From positions 1,566,501-1,630,500 of the forward strand of contig NC_015385.1 in the NCBI RefSeq assembly GCF_000195275.1: a DNA stretch of 64,000 bases, written 5' to 3'. The stretch comes from Treponema succinifaciens DSM 2489. Lineage in GTDB: Bacteria; Spirochaetota; Spirochaetia; Treponematales; Treponemataceae. Of the stretch, positions 8,045-17,268 are shown one piece after another (the first letter of the stretch is position 1; every line of letters begins with the position of its first letter). A program made the position numbers and the translations under genes. Below the pieces are notes generated by a model, which made no database searches, was not told where the DNA came from, and saw nothing but the letters and a program-made list of their open reading frames with translations.

Positions 8045-10015
8045 TTAGCCTTTCAAAACTTTTGCCAAGTCAGCATAAGTAAACTTGAGATCTTCAGCTA
8101 CTTTTGCAGCAGGTCCAGACTCACCAAAACGGTCGATTGTAAACAAGTCCTTCTTGCTTGAAACATATTTTTCCCAGCCAAAACTTACACCGGCTTCTGC
8201 AACAACAACACGTTTTGCATTTCCAATTATTTCTTTCTGAAACGACTCATCCTGTTTTTCGAACAAAGTCTTATCCATAACAGAAACGACACGGATATTT
8301 TTACCAGAAACAAGCTTTGCAGCATTCAAAGACATTTCAACTTCAGAGCCTGTAGCAAGGATTGTAATATCAGGATTCTTTGTTCCTTCCTGAACTATAT
8401 ATGCGCCTTTTCTTACAGTATTCTTCCAATCTTTGTCAGCTTTTTCATATACAGTGATTGCCTGTCTTGTAAATGCCATGCAAACCGGATGATTTGTGCT
8501 TTCAAGCGCCATTTCCCATGCAACAGCAGATTCTTCTGCATCACCCGGACGCAGGAACTGCACATTAGGAATACAGCGCAACGCCGCATTTGTTTCAACA
8601 GGCTGATGTGTAGGACCGTCTTCTCCTACATAGATTGAATCATGTGTAAAGATATAGATATTTGGAAGCTTGCTCAAAGCCGCAACACGCAAAGAAGGAC
8701 GCAGATAGTCGCTAAACACAAGGAATGTAGCCCCGAAAGCTCTAAGTCCTCCATGCAAGTTGATTCCGCTCATAACCTGGCTCATCGCAAACTCACGGAT
8801 TCCATATTCAATTGTGCGGCCTTTTCTGTTTGTCTTGCTATAAACACCGTCATCGTCTGCAACTTTTGTCTTGTTAGGTCCCTGCAAGTCAGCAGAACCG
8901 CCCACAAGCCATTCATAGCATTTAGCCATGCAGTTAAGGCTTTTTCCGCTGGCATCGCGAGTAGCAAGCTTGTCTCCAACCTTATAAGAAGGGGATTCAC
9001 ACTCACCTGTTGCCTTGTGATTCCAGTAAGCGTCCCATTTCTTTGCAAGTTCTGGATTTTCTTTTGCCCATTCAGCAAATGTCTTGTTCCAGTTTTCTTC
9101 CACTTTTGCCCATTCAGTTCTCTTTTCTTCAAAGTACTTATATGCTTCAGGAGCGACCCAGAACTGCTCATCAGATGGAATTCCAAGAGCAGTCTTTGCA
9201 GACTTGCAGCCTTCCTCTCCAAGAGGAGCACCATGGACATCAGCAGTTCCCTGCTTTGGAGCGCCTTTGCCAATTACAGACTTAAGAATAATCAAGGTAG
9301 GCTTTGAAGTGTCGCGCTTTGCAATTTCAACGAGGTCTGCAATTTCACCTACATTATACATAGAACCACGCAAAACCTTCCAGCCGTAAGAAAGATAGCG
9401 GTTTTCAATGTCATCTGTGAATGTTATATCTGTATTCCCATCGATTGAGATTTTATTTTCATCATAAAATACAATGAGTTTTCCAAGACCAAGATTTCCG
9501 GCAAGAGAACTGGCTTCTGATGAAACTCCCTCTTCAAGGCAACCTTCACCAACGAGAGTATAAGTGTAATGGTCAACAATTGTGTGCTTTGGAGTATTAA
9601 AGCGGGCGGCAAGCATTGTCTCTGCAATTGCCATTCCAACTGCGGCGGCAATTCCCTGTCCGAGCGGACCAGATGTACATTCAACGCCATCTGTTTCACC
9701 ATATTCAGGATGTCCAGGACATTTTGAGCCAATCTGACGGAATGACTTTATATCGTCAAGTGAAACTTTATATCCTGAAAGGTGAAGAATTGAATAAAGC
9801 AACATCGAGCCGTGTCCGGCAGAAAGAACAAAACGGTCTCTGTCCACCCATTTTGAATCAGCAGGATTGTGCTTTAAAAGCTCGCCGTAAAGAACAGCAG
9901 CGACTTCCGCGGCGCCAAGAGGAAGTCCCGGATGACCTGAATTTGCCTTCTGGATTGCATCCATAGAAAGGCTTCTGATTGACAAAGCAACAGCTTCGAT
10001 AGCTTTTGTGTCCAT
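8045..10015 (-). CDS. tkt: transketolase
   Basis: The enzyme transfers two-carbon ketol units between sugar phosphates in the non-oxidative pentose phosphate pathway, with thiamine diphosphate. The 656-residue length is typical. Visible are the N-terminal NSGHPGLPLGAA, GHGSMLLYS, the ThDP/Mg segment GEGCLEEGVSSEAS with DENKISIDG, the pyrimidine-domain EYGIREFAMSQ, and a C-terminal domain with LATGSEVEMSLNAA. The ATG at 10015 is preceded by GTGGAG, and an inverted repeat CTAAAATT/AATTTTAG lies about 20-40 bp upstream. The PTS EIIA gene lies 101 bp upstream on the same strand; whether they are cotranscribed is open. Confidence 0.97.
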   Translation of the reverse strand: MDTKAIEAVALSIRSLSMDAIQKANSGHPGLPLGAAEVAAVLYGELLKHNPADSKWVDRDRFVLSAGHGSMLLYSILHLSGYKVSLDDIKSFRQIGSKCPGHPEYGETDGVECTSGPLGQGIAAAVGMAIAETMLAARFNTPKHTIVDHYTYTLVGEGCLEEGVSSEASSLAGNLGLGKLIVFYDENKISIDGNTDITFTDDIENRYLSYGWKVLRGSMYNVGEIADLVEIAKRDTSKPTLIILKSVIGKGAPKQGTADVHGAPLGEEGCKSAKTALGIPSDEQFWVAPEAYKYFEEKRTEWAKVEENWNKTFAEWAKENPELAKKWDAYWNHKATGECESPSYKVGDKLATRDASGKSLNCMAKCYEWLVGGSADLQGPNKTKVADDDGVYSKTNRKGRTIEYGIREFAMSQVMSGINLHGGLRAFGATFLVFSDYLRPSLRVAALSKLPNIYIFTHDSIYVGEDGPTHQPVETNAALRCIPNVQFLRPGDAEESAVAWEMALESTNHPVCMAFTRQAITVYEKADKDWKNTVRKGAYIVQEGTKNPDITILATGSEVEMSLNAAKLVSGKNIRVVSVMDKTLFEKQDESFQKEIIGNAKRVVVAEAGVSFGWEKYVSSKKDLFTIDRFGESGPAAKVAEDLKFTYADLAKVLKG

Positions 10016-10116
10016 AGTTGTTACACTCCACTAAAATTAAGGAAAATTTTAGTGGTATTCTACAACTAAGCGTCTGTTTTTTCAATCATCTAAAAGCTTA
10101 AAAAGAAAGACTTCTT

Positions 10117-10593
10117 CTATAAGAGTTCCGGACGTGAAATTCTCCGTAGCAAATCCAAAAGCTCGCCTTTTGAAGGACAAGCTTGAATTCCTTTGCGGAA
10201 TTTTTCATTCTTAAACAAAGTCGCTAAGGCAGAAAGAACTTTTATATGGAACTGTGCAGAATCAGAAAGAATAACAAACATGACGTAAACCTTCCTTACA
10301 TCAGGAGCCTGCATATCCATAGGCTCTCGTAAATACGCAACAACAATCTTGCTTTCAGAACTGTTTTTTACAAGTGGATAGCGCGGATGAGGAATTGCAA
10401 TTCCATTTCCAACAGCTGTGCTAAGGACTTTTTCACGTTCAACAAGCTCTTTTTGAAGCTGGTGCGCAGTAAGACCAGATGGAACAACAATTCTATCGCA
10501 TATATATTCAAAGATTTTTGCGCAAGAATTTCCCGGCACATCCTCTAAAACTTCTCCACGCTCAAAAAGAATACCAATATCAAAATCTTCCAT
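10117..10593 (-). CDS. PTS EIIA domain protein, PtsN/fructose type
   Basis: A 158-residue stand-alone EIIA domain. The phosphorylated histidine lies in the motif STAVGNGIAIPHPR, and the C-terminal part has the usual FHIKVLSALATLF helix. In the nitrogen-PTS branch such proteins regulate rather than transport. No EIIB or EIIC is next to it, which supports a regulatory role. The start ATG 10593 is chosen for the GAGGAG seven bases upstream; an in-frame GTG at 10617 would put this site inside the gene. It follows the treponemal unknown gene with only a short gap, so the two are likely cotranscribed. Confidence 0.88.
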   Translation of the reverse strand: MEDFDIGILFERGEVLEDVPGNSCAKIFEYICDRIVVPSGLTAHQLQKELVEREKVLSTAVGNGIAIPHPRYPLVKNSSESKIVVAYLREPMDMQAPDVRKVYVMFVILSDSAQFHIKVLSALATLFKNEKFRKGIQACPSKGELLDLLRRISRPELL

Positions 10594-10619
10594 AATAGAA
10601 CACTCCTCGTAACCCACTT

Positions 10620-12140
10620 TTACTTTTTCTTAAAAGAACTCATTCTGCTAGCAACACATGAACCGCCTTTTATAACCTTGAACTGGCTTTGCTTTTCCTT
10701 TGCAAGAGAAGACTCAAGGATTCCCTTTATATCCTCAAAGTTCCATTCCATTCCGTCTAATGAAAGAAGCAACGCATCCGCAGTTTCTTCTGCAGTCGGA
10801 TCAGAAGCAATAGTTTCAAGCATACGCAGTATATGACCATGAAGCTGAGCCAAAACCACAACTTCCTGGCTTGGAAAGTTCAGAATCAGTTCACCAAGGA
10901 AATCAATTTTCCTCACTAGAGATGAAACATTTCCATAAAGTTCCAGTGTCTTCTTTCTGACAGCTCCAAGAGTCTGATCTGCAAACCAATTGTAATCTTT
11001 CTGAAGAATAGCATATCTTTCTTTAAGCGACAAGATAATTTTTTGAATCTGAATATCGTCAAGAGAAAAGTCATCTCGACAGATAAAATCCAGCGCATAC
11101 TTTACATAGTCTGTTTTCTTCTGGTAAAGAGCATCAAGCACAATCTGGTCATAAACAAACTCTGGAATAGAGTTAAGCGTGTATTCCGCAAATGTAATGT
11201 TCTTTTTTAGCTCATTGTTTAACAGTGCAAGCGTAGAATTCCATTTTCCGAACGCAGGAACCTCTTCTCCTTTTCTCCAAAGTCTTGTTTCCACTCCGTA
11301 ATGCTCAAAAGAAATCTTGTTTGTATGTTTAAAAAGAAACTCTTCCATTGATCCGCAGTAAGGAACGCATAGAGTCCTTCTATTTTCAAAAAAAACTGTA
11401 ACAAGCTGTTCTTCTATTGAGGTCATTGGTCCGCGTTTTTCAAAACATTCAAGAAGTCTTTTTTCAAGCTCCGAAAACCACTCAATCCGCTTTTCTCCAA
11501 TTTCGCCTTTGTCGAATCTAGTTTCATCACTATGAAGAATCATCATATTAAGCTTGCCTGCATTCCAGTCAGTAACACAGCAAAGGATTCTGTCGCCTTT
11601 TTTATATCCGTATTTTTCTGCAAGATAGTCCAAGTCAAGCCCCGTAAGCTTAACTGTGTTTGAAAGCTCAAAGTCACGTGAAACCAAATCCAAGTCTTTA
11701 TTCGCAGGATCAGATGCTATATACTGTGGAGCATATTCTTCGCCATAAAGCATGAACATATCTATAGCATCGTCGCTGTCAAACACACCAACCTTGTAAG
11801 GAACTTTTTTTCCTTTTACGTAAAACCGAAGCGTTGAAGAAATTCTATCTGTTTCAACAAAAGGCATACATCTGTCGCCCGCAACAAAAACTCCCTGATC
11901 CGCCTCTGCGGCAGTTGGAACTATGCTGAAAATCTCACCAGTAAAAGCTCCTGCATGCGTAACAAACCTGCCGTCCTCAAGCTCAAGAACATTAGGACTT
12001 GAGCAAAGAAAATCCACTGCATCTTCCAGCGAAGCAGAAAAGCCAAGGGTGTTCAAGACTTTTCTCATATCCTTTGCGGTGAAAGGCTTTACATAAGTCC
12101 TCAAAAATTTTTCCGCTAATTCTTCTCTTGAAAATCCCAT
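10620..12140 (-). CDS. conserved treponemal protein of unknown function
   Basis: The 506-residue soluble protein has no signal peptide or membrane segment. I cannot assign a characterised family. The N-terminal 60 residues (SREELAEKFLRTYVKPFTAKDM onward) look like a small winged-helix-like domain. The middle is mixed alpha/beta, with GYKKGDRILCCVTDWNAGKLNM reminiscent of a beta-barrel motif, and the C-terminus is helical and basic. It lies upstream of the EIIA gene on the same strand. I recall a similar pairing of an unknown gene with ptsN in other treponemes but cannot verify it here. No Shine-Dalgarno is visible before the ATG. Confidence 0.8.
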   Translation of the reverse strand: MGFSREELAEKFLRTYVKPFTAKDMRKVLNTLGFSASLEDAVDFLCSSPNVLELEDGRFVTHAGAFTGEIFSIVPTAAEADQGVFVAGDRCMPFVETDRISSTLRFYVKGKKVPYKVGVFDSDDAIDMFMLYGEEYAPQYIASDPANKDLDLVSRDFELSNTVKLTGLDLDYLAEKYGYKKGDRILCCVTDWNAGKLNMMILHSDETRFDKGEIGEKRIEWFSELEKRLLECFEKRGPMTSIEEQLVTVFFENRRTLCVPYCGSMEEFLFKHTNKISFEHYGVETRLWRKGEEVPAFGKWNSTLALLNNELKKNITFAEYTLNSIPEFVYDQIVLDALYQKKTDYVKYALDFICRDDFSLDDIQIQKIILSLKERYAILQKDYNWFADQTLGAVRKKTLELYGNVSSLVRKIDFLGELILNFPSQEVVVLAQLHGHILRMLETIASDPTAEETADALLLSLDGMEWNFEDIKGILESSLAKEKQSQFKVIKGGSCVASRMSSFKKK

Positions 12141-12191
12141 GTTACAATATTAATACTTTTTCAAATAAATAAAAAGATTTTATAAAAAAAA

Positions 12192-12220
12192 TTGAAAACA
12201 ATAAGCAATAAGTTTAATAT
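12192..12220 (+). promoter_or_regulatory. sigma-70-like promoter of the nitroreductase gene
   Basis: TTGAAA at 12192-12197 and TAATAT at 12215-12220 are separated by 17 bp. The ATG follows 22 bp later behind a GTAGGAGGA ribosome-binding site, so this is the ordinary leadered arrangement. Confidence 0.65.
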
Positions 12221-12242
12221 ATTCTATAGAGTAGGAGGAAAA

Positions 12243-12767
12243 ATGGATTTCATTGAACTTTCAAAAAAAAGATATTCTGTAAGAAAATTTTCAAGCCAAA
12301 AGGTTGAAGATGAAAAAATCGAAAAAATTCTTGAGGCAGGGCGGCTAGCTCCAACAGCAAAAAACAGCCAGTCGCACAAAATATTCATCATAAAAAGCAA
12401 GGACGCACTGGAGAAAATTTATAGCGCAACTCCAATGTCTTACCATGCGCCTATTGTGCTTATGGTTTGTTATGATAAAAAAACAAGCTACAAAAACACT
12501 GCGGACACTCATTATCCAGACTATGACGGAGGAGGAGTTGACGCAGCTATTGTAACAACTGCAATGATGATGGAAGCCACAGAGCTGGGACTAGGAACGT
12601 TATGGGCAAGAGGATATGACAGCCAGAAAATCTATGACGCTTTTCCTCAGATAAAAGACCTTGAGCTTGTATGTCTGCTGGACATTGGCTATCCGGCAGA
12701 AGACTCTTCCCCAAGTGAAAGGCACTTTATGAGAAAAGAACTTTCAGAAACTACAGTAGAACTTTAA
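12243..12767 (+). CDS. nitroreductase family protein
   Basis: The start is ATG 12243 behind GTAGGAGGAAAA. The 174-residue protein is a compact FMN-dependent nitroreductase: SKKRYSVRKFSSQKVEDEKI at the N-terminus, RLAPTAKNSQSHKIFI for FMN phosphate contacts, and the central DGGGVDAAIVTTAMMMEAT with LGLGTLWARGYD. Family members reduce nitro compounds, flavins or quinones with NAD(P)H; the natural substrate is unknown. It is monocistronic with its own promoter and a convergent hairpin behind it. Confidence 0.93.
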   Translation: MDFIELSKKRYSVRKFSSQKVEDEKIEKILEAGRLAPTAKNSQSHKIFIIKSKDALEKIYSATPMSYHAPIVLMVCYDKKTSYKNTADTHYPDYDGGGVDAAIVTTAMMMEATELGLGTLWARGYDSQKIYDAFPQIKDLELVCLLDIGYPAEDSSPSERHFMRKELSETTVEL

Positions 12768-12799
12768 TGTGTTCTGCTCACGCAAAATATCAATTTTAC

Positions 12800-12857
12800 A
12801 TTCCTATGCAATAAGCGCACTGCAAGGTGAACTTAGAGCATGGGAATATCTTAGTTT
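12800..12857 (+). terminator. hairpin behind the nitroreductase gene
   Basis: ATTCCTATGC (12800-12809) pairs with GCATGGGAAT (12838-12847), with one G-U pair. A TTAGTTTTTT run follows. It lies between convergent genes, so it may serve both. Confidence 0.55.
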
Positions 12858-12859
12858 TT

Positions 12860-14596
12860 TCAGTTTCTTATTGCATCAATATTGGCACTTCCTGCCTTTA
12901 CAAACGGAAGTACATTTTCATCTCTCTCTATTCTAAGCCGTACAAATCTAGGACCTTTTGAAAATGCCTTCTCTGCCCATAAAGAGTCTGAATTCGCGTC
13001 AATAGATTCAATTCCGAATCCCTCCGAAATTTTCAGCAAATCAGGATTTTTTATAAACTCACTTGCACTGTAGTTCTTTTCAAAAAGATACTCCTGCTGC
13101 TGATGAACCATTCCAAGCACGCCGTTTTCAAGAACAATAACTGTAACATTTAGATTAAGCTCGCTCAGAGTCGCAAGTTCCTGAAGATTCATAAGAATAC
13201 TTCCGTCTCCAGAAATACACACAACCTTCTTTTCAGGATTTGCAATGGCAGCTCCAATAGCAGCAGGCAAACCAAAACCCATGGTTCCCAAAGAGCCGCT
13301 AGTCAAAAACTGACGAGGATATTCCACAGGATAATACTGCGCCGCCCACATCTGATGCTGTCCAACATCTGTTGTAACAATTATATCTTTTGAAGAAAGC
13401 CCCGCTTTTTTTGCATTCAAAGGAATTTCATTTATAAACTTACGCGGATTTACTGAATTTGATTTTTTTCCACGTCCAAGCTCAAAACTTTCTGTCTGCT
13501 CAAAAACAGAATAAAGAGATTCCAGCCAAGCTTTCCTTTGAGCGGCAAATTTTTTATCATCAGATTCTTTTATTTTAGAAACAAGAAGCGGAAGAGCTGC
13601 TTCCAAATCGCAGACTAAAGAACAACTTGAAGGAAGTATTTTGTTTATTTCAGCAGCGTCAATATCTATATGGAGAATTTTTGCTTCCGGGCAGAATTTC
13701 GCAATCACACCTGTCGCCCTGTCATCAAAACGCACACCCATCGCCAGAACCACATCAGCATCATGCATTGCCTTGTTTGCCGCATAAGCGCCGTGCATTC
13801 CAACCATGCCAAGATTGTTTTTAAAGTTCTTAGGCAATGAGCCTATTCCCATAAGGCTTGTTACAGCCGCAGCATCAAAAGACCCAAGAAGAGTTTTTAT
13901 AGAAAATGAAGCCACAGGTGAATTACATCCACCTCCAATATAAAGCACTGGACGTTCAGCAGACAAAAGAACCTGCGTCATTTCTTCAACAACACAAGGA
14001 ATTTTATCTTCTGGGGTAGAAAACTTTCTTGCAAAAACAGATTTCTTTACCTCTTCAGTGGAGCGGATTTTAGGCCATTCTTCAAATTCTGCAAATCCGG
14101 TCTGAACATCGCGCGGAACATCAATAAGAACCGGTCCCGGTCGCCCGCTGGAAGCAATTTCAAATGCAAGAGGAATTGCTTCCAGAAGCTCTGAGACAGA
14201 CTTTACCATCATGCTGTGTTTTGTAATAGGAAAAGAAAGCCCGAATGTATCAGCTTCCTGAAAAGCGTCCGTTCCAATCAAAGATGTGTTAACCTGCCCT
14301 GTAATTGCTACAATTGGAATTGAATCGCACCTTGCATCTGCAATAGCAGTAAGGAGATTCATTGCTCCAGGTCCGGAAGTCGCCATGCAAACAGCAGGAA
14401 TTCCTGTTGAGCGCGACATTCCTTGAGCAATAAAGCCAGCCGCCTGCTCATGGCGCACTAAAATATGTTTTATTGAAGATTTGTTCAATTCATCATATAA
14501 GGGAAGAATCTGACCTCCCGGAATTCCAGCGACATACTTAACACCTTCCATTTCAAGAAGCTTTAAAATAATCTGTGAACCTGTAGCTTTTATCAT
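12860..14596 (-). CDS. ilvB: acetolactate synthase, large (catalytic) subunit
   Basis: ThDP-dependent condensation of pyruvate to acetolactate, or with 2-ketobutyrate, in branched-chain amino-acid synthesis. The length of 578 residues is normal. Visible are GIPGGQILPLYDEL, the catalytic Glu in RHEQAAGFIAQG, GPGAMNLLTAIADA, the FAD-binding region with GGGCNSPV and VRFDDRATG, and the ThDP motif GDGSILMNLQEL. No small regulatory subunit gene lies next to it, so it could be an anabolic enzyme with the subunit elsewhere or a catabolic form; the FAD-domain motifs favour the anabolic type. The -10 element ends only six bases before the ATG. Confidence 0.93.
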   Translation of the reverse strand: MIKATGSQIILKLLEMEGVKYVAGIPGGQILPLYDELNKSSIKHILVRHEQAAGFIAQGMSRSTGIPAVCMATSGPGAMNLLTAIADARCDSIPIVAITGQVNTSLIGTDAFQEADTFGLSFPITKHSMMVKSVSELLEAIPLAFEIASSGRPGPVLIDVPRDVQTGFAEFEEWPKIRSTEEVKKSVFARKFSTPEDKIPCVVEEMTQVLLSAERPVLYIGGGCNSPVASFSIKTLLGSFDAAAVTSLMGIGSLPKNFKNNLGMVGMHGAYAANKAMHDADVVLAMGVRFDDRATGVIAKFCPEAKILHIDIDAAEINKILPSSCSLVCDLEAALPLLVSKIKESDDKKFAAQRKAWLESLYSVFEQTESFELGRGKKSNSVNPRKFINEIPLNAKKAGLSSKDIIVTTDVGQHQMWAAQYYPVEYPRQFLTSGSLGTMGFGLPAAIGAAIANPEKKVVCISGDGSILMNLQELATLSELNLNVTVIVLENGVLGMVHQQQEYLFEKNYSASEFIKNPDLLKISEGFGIESIDANSDSLWAEKAFSKGPRFVRLRIERDENVLPFVKAGSANIDAIRN

Positions 14597-14602
14597 TCCG
14601 CC

Positions 14603-14631
14603 ATTCTATAAAAAAAAACGTCTGTTTTCAA
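14603..14631 (-). promoter_or_regulatory. promoter of ilvB, near-leaderless
   Basis: On the minus strand TTGAAA (14626-14631), a 17-bp spacer and TAGAAT (14603-14608) are followed by six bases and then the ATG. The predicted transcript would begin at or next to the start codon. Confidence 0.6.
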
Positions 14632-14660
14632 CAACAACTTTTACTGTCATTATCCAGTGA

Positions 14661-14896
14661 ATGAACATTACAGGGCAAACTCATTATAAATAATTTAAGT
14701 AAAGTTTGAGCGAAGGAACGGTTCGTGAGGGCAAAAACACTCTGATTGTTGCGGCCGCATGAGCGGACAATTCTATAGTTACTTTGCAACAATCAGAGTG
14801 TAGCGCATTATTGCGCGATTTTGAACCAGGAAACCGTGTCTGGGAGCCAGTTTTATGCTGAATACATTTATAATGCGTTTGCCCTGATGAACATTA
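14661..14896. mobile_element. MITE-like element with 10-bp target duplication
   Basis: ATGAACATTA occurs at 14661-14670 and again at 14887-14896 as direct repeats. Between them, 14671-14886 (216 bp) has terminal inverted repeats of 21 bp beginning CAGGGCAAAC with one mismatch. Inside are a second perfect 16-bp inverted repeat (ACACTCTGATTGTTGC with its complement at 14787-14802) and small hairpins such as CCGCatgaGCGG and GCGC-ATTATT-GCGC. No protein is encoded. This layout is that of a non-autonomous transposon. The family of the helper transposase cannot be told; 10-bp duplications are known among IS4-like elements. Confidence 0.8.
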
Positions 14897-14913
14897 GAAC
14901 ATTAGAATCTACA

Positions 14914-14942
14914 TTGACAAAAGTTTTTTTTTTAGCGATTAT
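14914..14942 (+). promoter_or_regulatory. promoter of the DUF4912 gene
   Basis: TTGACA (14914-14919) lies 17 bp from GATTAT (14937-14942). The ATG at 14952 comes nine bases later with no Shine-Dalgarno. The promoter lies just outside the MITE-like element. Confidence 0.5.
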
Positions 14943-14951
14943 TAGCAAGTT

Positions 14952-15617
14952 ATGAAATTTGCATCCCGACAGCAACTAGAGGCAATGTCAACATCACAGC
15001 TTATAGCCTTTGCTGATAAATATGGAATAGATATTCCGAGCGATCTTGACCGCCGTTTTATAATTGGAGAACTTTTGGAGGCGGAAGAAGAGTTTGATTC
15101 GTCAGAAAAAAAACCGGAAGTCCAAATTTCAGACGATGATGAACCAGTTCCAGACACACTTCCAAAAACATACAACAACACTTGCATAGACGCAGTTATC
15201 AGAAATCCAGCATGGCTTTTTGTATTCTGGGATATAAAGGAATCTGACATTTCTGCACTGTCGCAGGAATTTTCATTTGAAAGCGCGTTTCTTCATATTT
15301 CATTTTTTGACTCTGCAGAATCAGAAAAATCAGACGATTCATTTGATGTGAAAATTCCGCTTGAACCTAACGAGCAGTACATTATGATTCCTGGCGGAAA
15401 AAAATTCGCAAGAATAGACTTGGCGGCTTCTTTCAGCGGAAAAAGCGCAGAAATTCTTGCGTCAACCAGAATGATTGAAATTCCAGAGGAAAGCAAAAAA
15501 ATTCTTGAAATGCAGCCAGGAAAAAAGCTTGATTTTCCACCGCTAGTACAACTTTCTGGAATAAAGAAAATTCTGCATGATAATTTCCTAAACCATAGAC
15601 AGTCATTTTCAAACTAA
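14952..15617 (+). CDS. DUF4912 domain protein
   Basis: The 221-residue protein has a short N-terminal helical part with ASRQQLEAMSTSQLIAFADKY, similar to SAP-like or Rho-N-like helices, an acidic linker (about 50-75), then the DUF4912 core. In that core, NTCIDAVIRNPAWLFVFWDI is characteristic. DUF4912 domains are often found next to glycan-active enzymes and may bind a carbohydrate or a ligand, but their function is not established. Here the next gene, 11 bp downstream, is a GH57-like protein, so an operon and a joint role are likely. No signal peptide is present. Confidence 0.82.
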   Translation: MKFASRQQLEAMSTSQLIAFADKYGIDIPSDLDRRFIIGELLEAEEEFDSSEKKPEVQISDDDEPVPDTLPKTYNNTCIDAVIRNPAWLFVFWDIKESDISALSQEFSFESAFLHISFFDSAESEKSDDSFDVKIPLEPNEQYIMIPGGKKFARIDLAASFSGKSAEILASTRMIEIPEESKKILEMQPGKKLDFPPLVQLSGIKKILHDNFLNHRQSFSN

Positions 15618-15628
15618 AGGAATCAATA

Positions 15629-17218
15629 ATGTCTGAAAAAAAACTTGTTTTAATAATAGAAGCAAATCAAGGCTATATTCCGCAGACCGAAGACAAAGAA
15701 GGCTTTCAAGTTCAAAACAGCATTCTTTTTTCCGCAATAACAGAAACTTACATTCCGCTTTTGAATATGTTCTGCCAGCTTGAAAAAGAGAATATTCCGT
15801 TCAAGCTTGGACTTGTAATTTCACCATCAATTTACGCGCTTCTTTCAGATTCCAGCATTCAAGACAAATATATAGAATACCTTGATGAGCTGATTAAACT
15901 TGGGAATGCAGAAGTTTTAAGATGCAAAGATTCCAATTGTCTTGAACAGGCAAAGACCTGCCTTGAGTCCATAGAAAAAACAAAGTCGGACTTTACAGAA
16001 ACTTACGGAAAAAATCTTCTTGAGAAAATAAAATACTTTGAAAAGCTCGGCATTATTGAACTTATTCCAACTGCCGCAACCTTTTCGTATCTTCCGCACT
16101 ACAGCGACTATCCAGAAGCAATCAACGCTCAAATTGAAACAGGACTTTATTCACAGAGAATTTTTTTTGGAGATACTGGAGACGGATTCTGGCTTCCATA
16201 TATGGGATGGAATAAGAGTCTTGAAAGACCACTGCGCTCCTATGGAATAAACTATACCATTCTTGACGCAAGGGCAATCCTGTTTTCTGAACAATGCCCA
16301 CAAGAAGGAATATTCTCGCCTGTCAGAACCAAAAGCTCGCTTGTAATCTTCGGAAGCGATCCGGACACTCCGCAGGACATAGCAGGAGAAGACGGATTTT
16401 CCACAAACGAAGCTTACCGCTCTCAAATCCGCGACATAGGATTCGACCTTGAGCAGGAAAAACTTGGTGATTTCTTTGGAAAAACCGATGCAAGAATTCC
16501 AACAGGATTTAAATATTGGAGCAATGAAAGCGAAGATGATGACCTTGTTCCTTATAATTCCGCACAAGCAAAAAAGCAGATTATAAATGATGCTCTTAAC
16601 TTTTACACTTCCAAGGCTGAAAAACTTGAGCAAGCGGCAAACATAATGCAGGAAAAAGACACAGTTTTAGTATGTGCAATTCCAGCTGAATTTCTTGGGC
16701 AGAAATGGCATGAAGGCGTTGAATGGCTTGAAAATGTAATCAGGTGCCGTGCAAGCAAAAGAGGATTTGAATTTGAACTTTGCAAAAACCTCTTGGACAA
16801 TCAGTTTTCTTTGCCCAAAATTGAGCCTTACCAGTGCTCTGCAAATGGTCTTGGTTATGGGGAAGACCTTTTGGACAACACAAATAGCTGGATGATACGC
16901 TACACAAGAAAAGCAACCCAGCGCATAATAGACCTCGCAGAAAGATTTCCTTCTGAGACTTCACTAAAAGAACGGCTTTTGAACATGGCGGCGAAACAAG
17001 TTCTTTTAGCTCAAAGCGGAGACTGGCCGGCAATGATTCACGATGGAAAAACACCGAACTATATAGAAGAACTTTTCAAAGATGAAATTCTTTCTTTCAC
17101 GCGTGTGTTTGACTCATTGGCAAGCAACACTGTAAGCACAGAATGGCTTACCTCATGTGAAAGAAAAAACACAATATTTCCATGGCTAAACTACAGAATT
17201 TTCAGCAAAAAGAAATAA
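15629..17218 (+). CDS. GH57-like protein lacking the catalytic residues
   Basis: The 529 residues have the order and spacing of a GH57 alpha-amylase or branching enzyme: an N-terminal beta strand, GDGFWLPYMGWNKSLERPL in the middle, and AEFLGQKWHEGVEWLENVIR near residue 355. In active members the first motif is a histidine-rich HxHLPY, the middle motif carries the nucleophile (WLPE), and the third has an Asp before the GHW-like segment. Here these are EANQGYI, WLPY and IPAEFLGQKW, so histidines, Glu and Asp are all absent. The protein is probably non-catalytic, perhaps glucan-binding or regulatory. It follows the DUF4912 gene by 11 bp. Confidence 0.75.
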   Translation: MSEKKLVLIIEANQGYIPQTEDKEGFQVQNSILFSAITETYIPLLNMFCQLEKENIPFKLGLVISPSIYALLSDSSIQDKYIEYLDELIKLGNAEVLRCKDSNCLEQAKTCLESIEKTKSDFTETYGKNLLEKIKYFEKLGIIELIPTAATFSYLPHYSDYPEAINAQIETGLYSQRIFFGDTGDGFWLPYMGWNKSLERPLRSYGINYTILDARAILFSEQCPQEGIFSPVRTKSSLVIFGSDPDTPQDIAGEDGFSTNEAYRSQIRDIGFDLEQEKLGDFFGKTDARIPTGFKYWSNESEDDDLVPYNSAQAKKQIINDALNFYTSKAEKLEQAANIMQEKDTVLVCAIPAEFLGQKWHEGVEWLENVIRCRASKRGFEFELCKNLLDNQFSLPKIEPYQCSANGLGYGEDLLDNTNSWMIRYTRKATQRIIDLAERFPSETSLKERLLNMAAKQVLLAQSGDWPAMIHDGKTPNYIEELFKDEILSFTRVFDSLASNTVSTEWLTSCERKNTIFPWLNYRIFSKKK

Positions 17219-17268
17219 AGAACTTTATTCCGAAAAGACGCAAACATTTAGTTGTTTTATGTTATTAA

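Noticed and set aside
8642..9307. A 221-codon plus-strand frame inside transketolase
   Set aside because: It is antisense to the tkt gene, has no ribosome-binding site, and encodes a serine/cysteine-rich sequence with no domain.
14671..14886. A structured regulatory RNA instead of a transposon
   Set aside because: The exact flanking direct repeat ATGAACATTA and terminal inverted repeats are better explained by insertion, though a folded transcript cannot be excluded.
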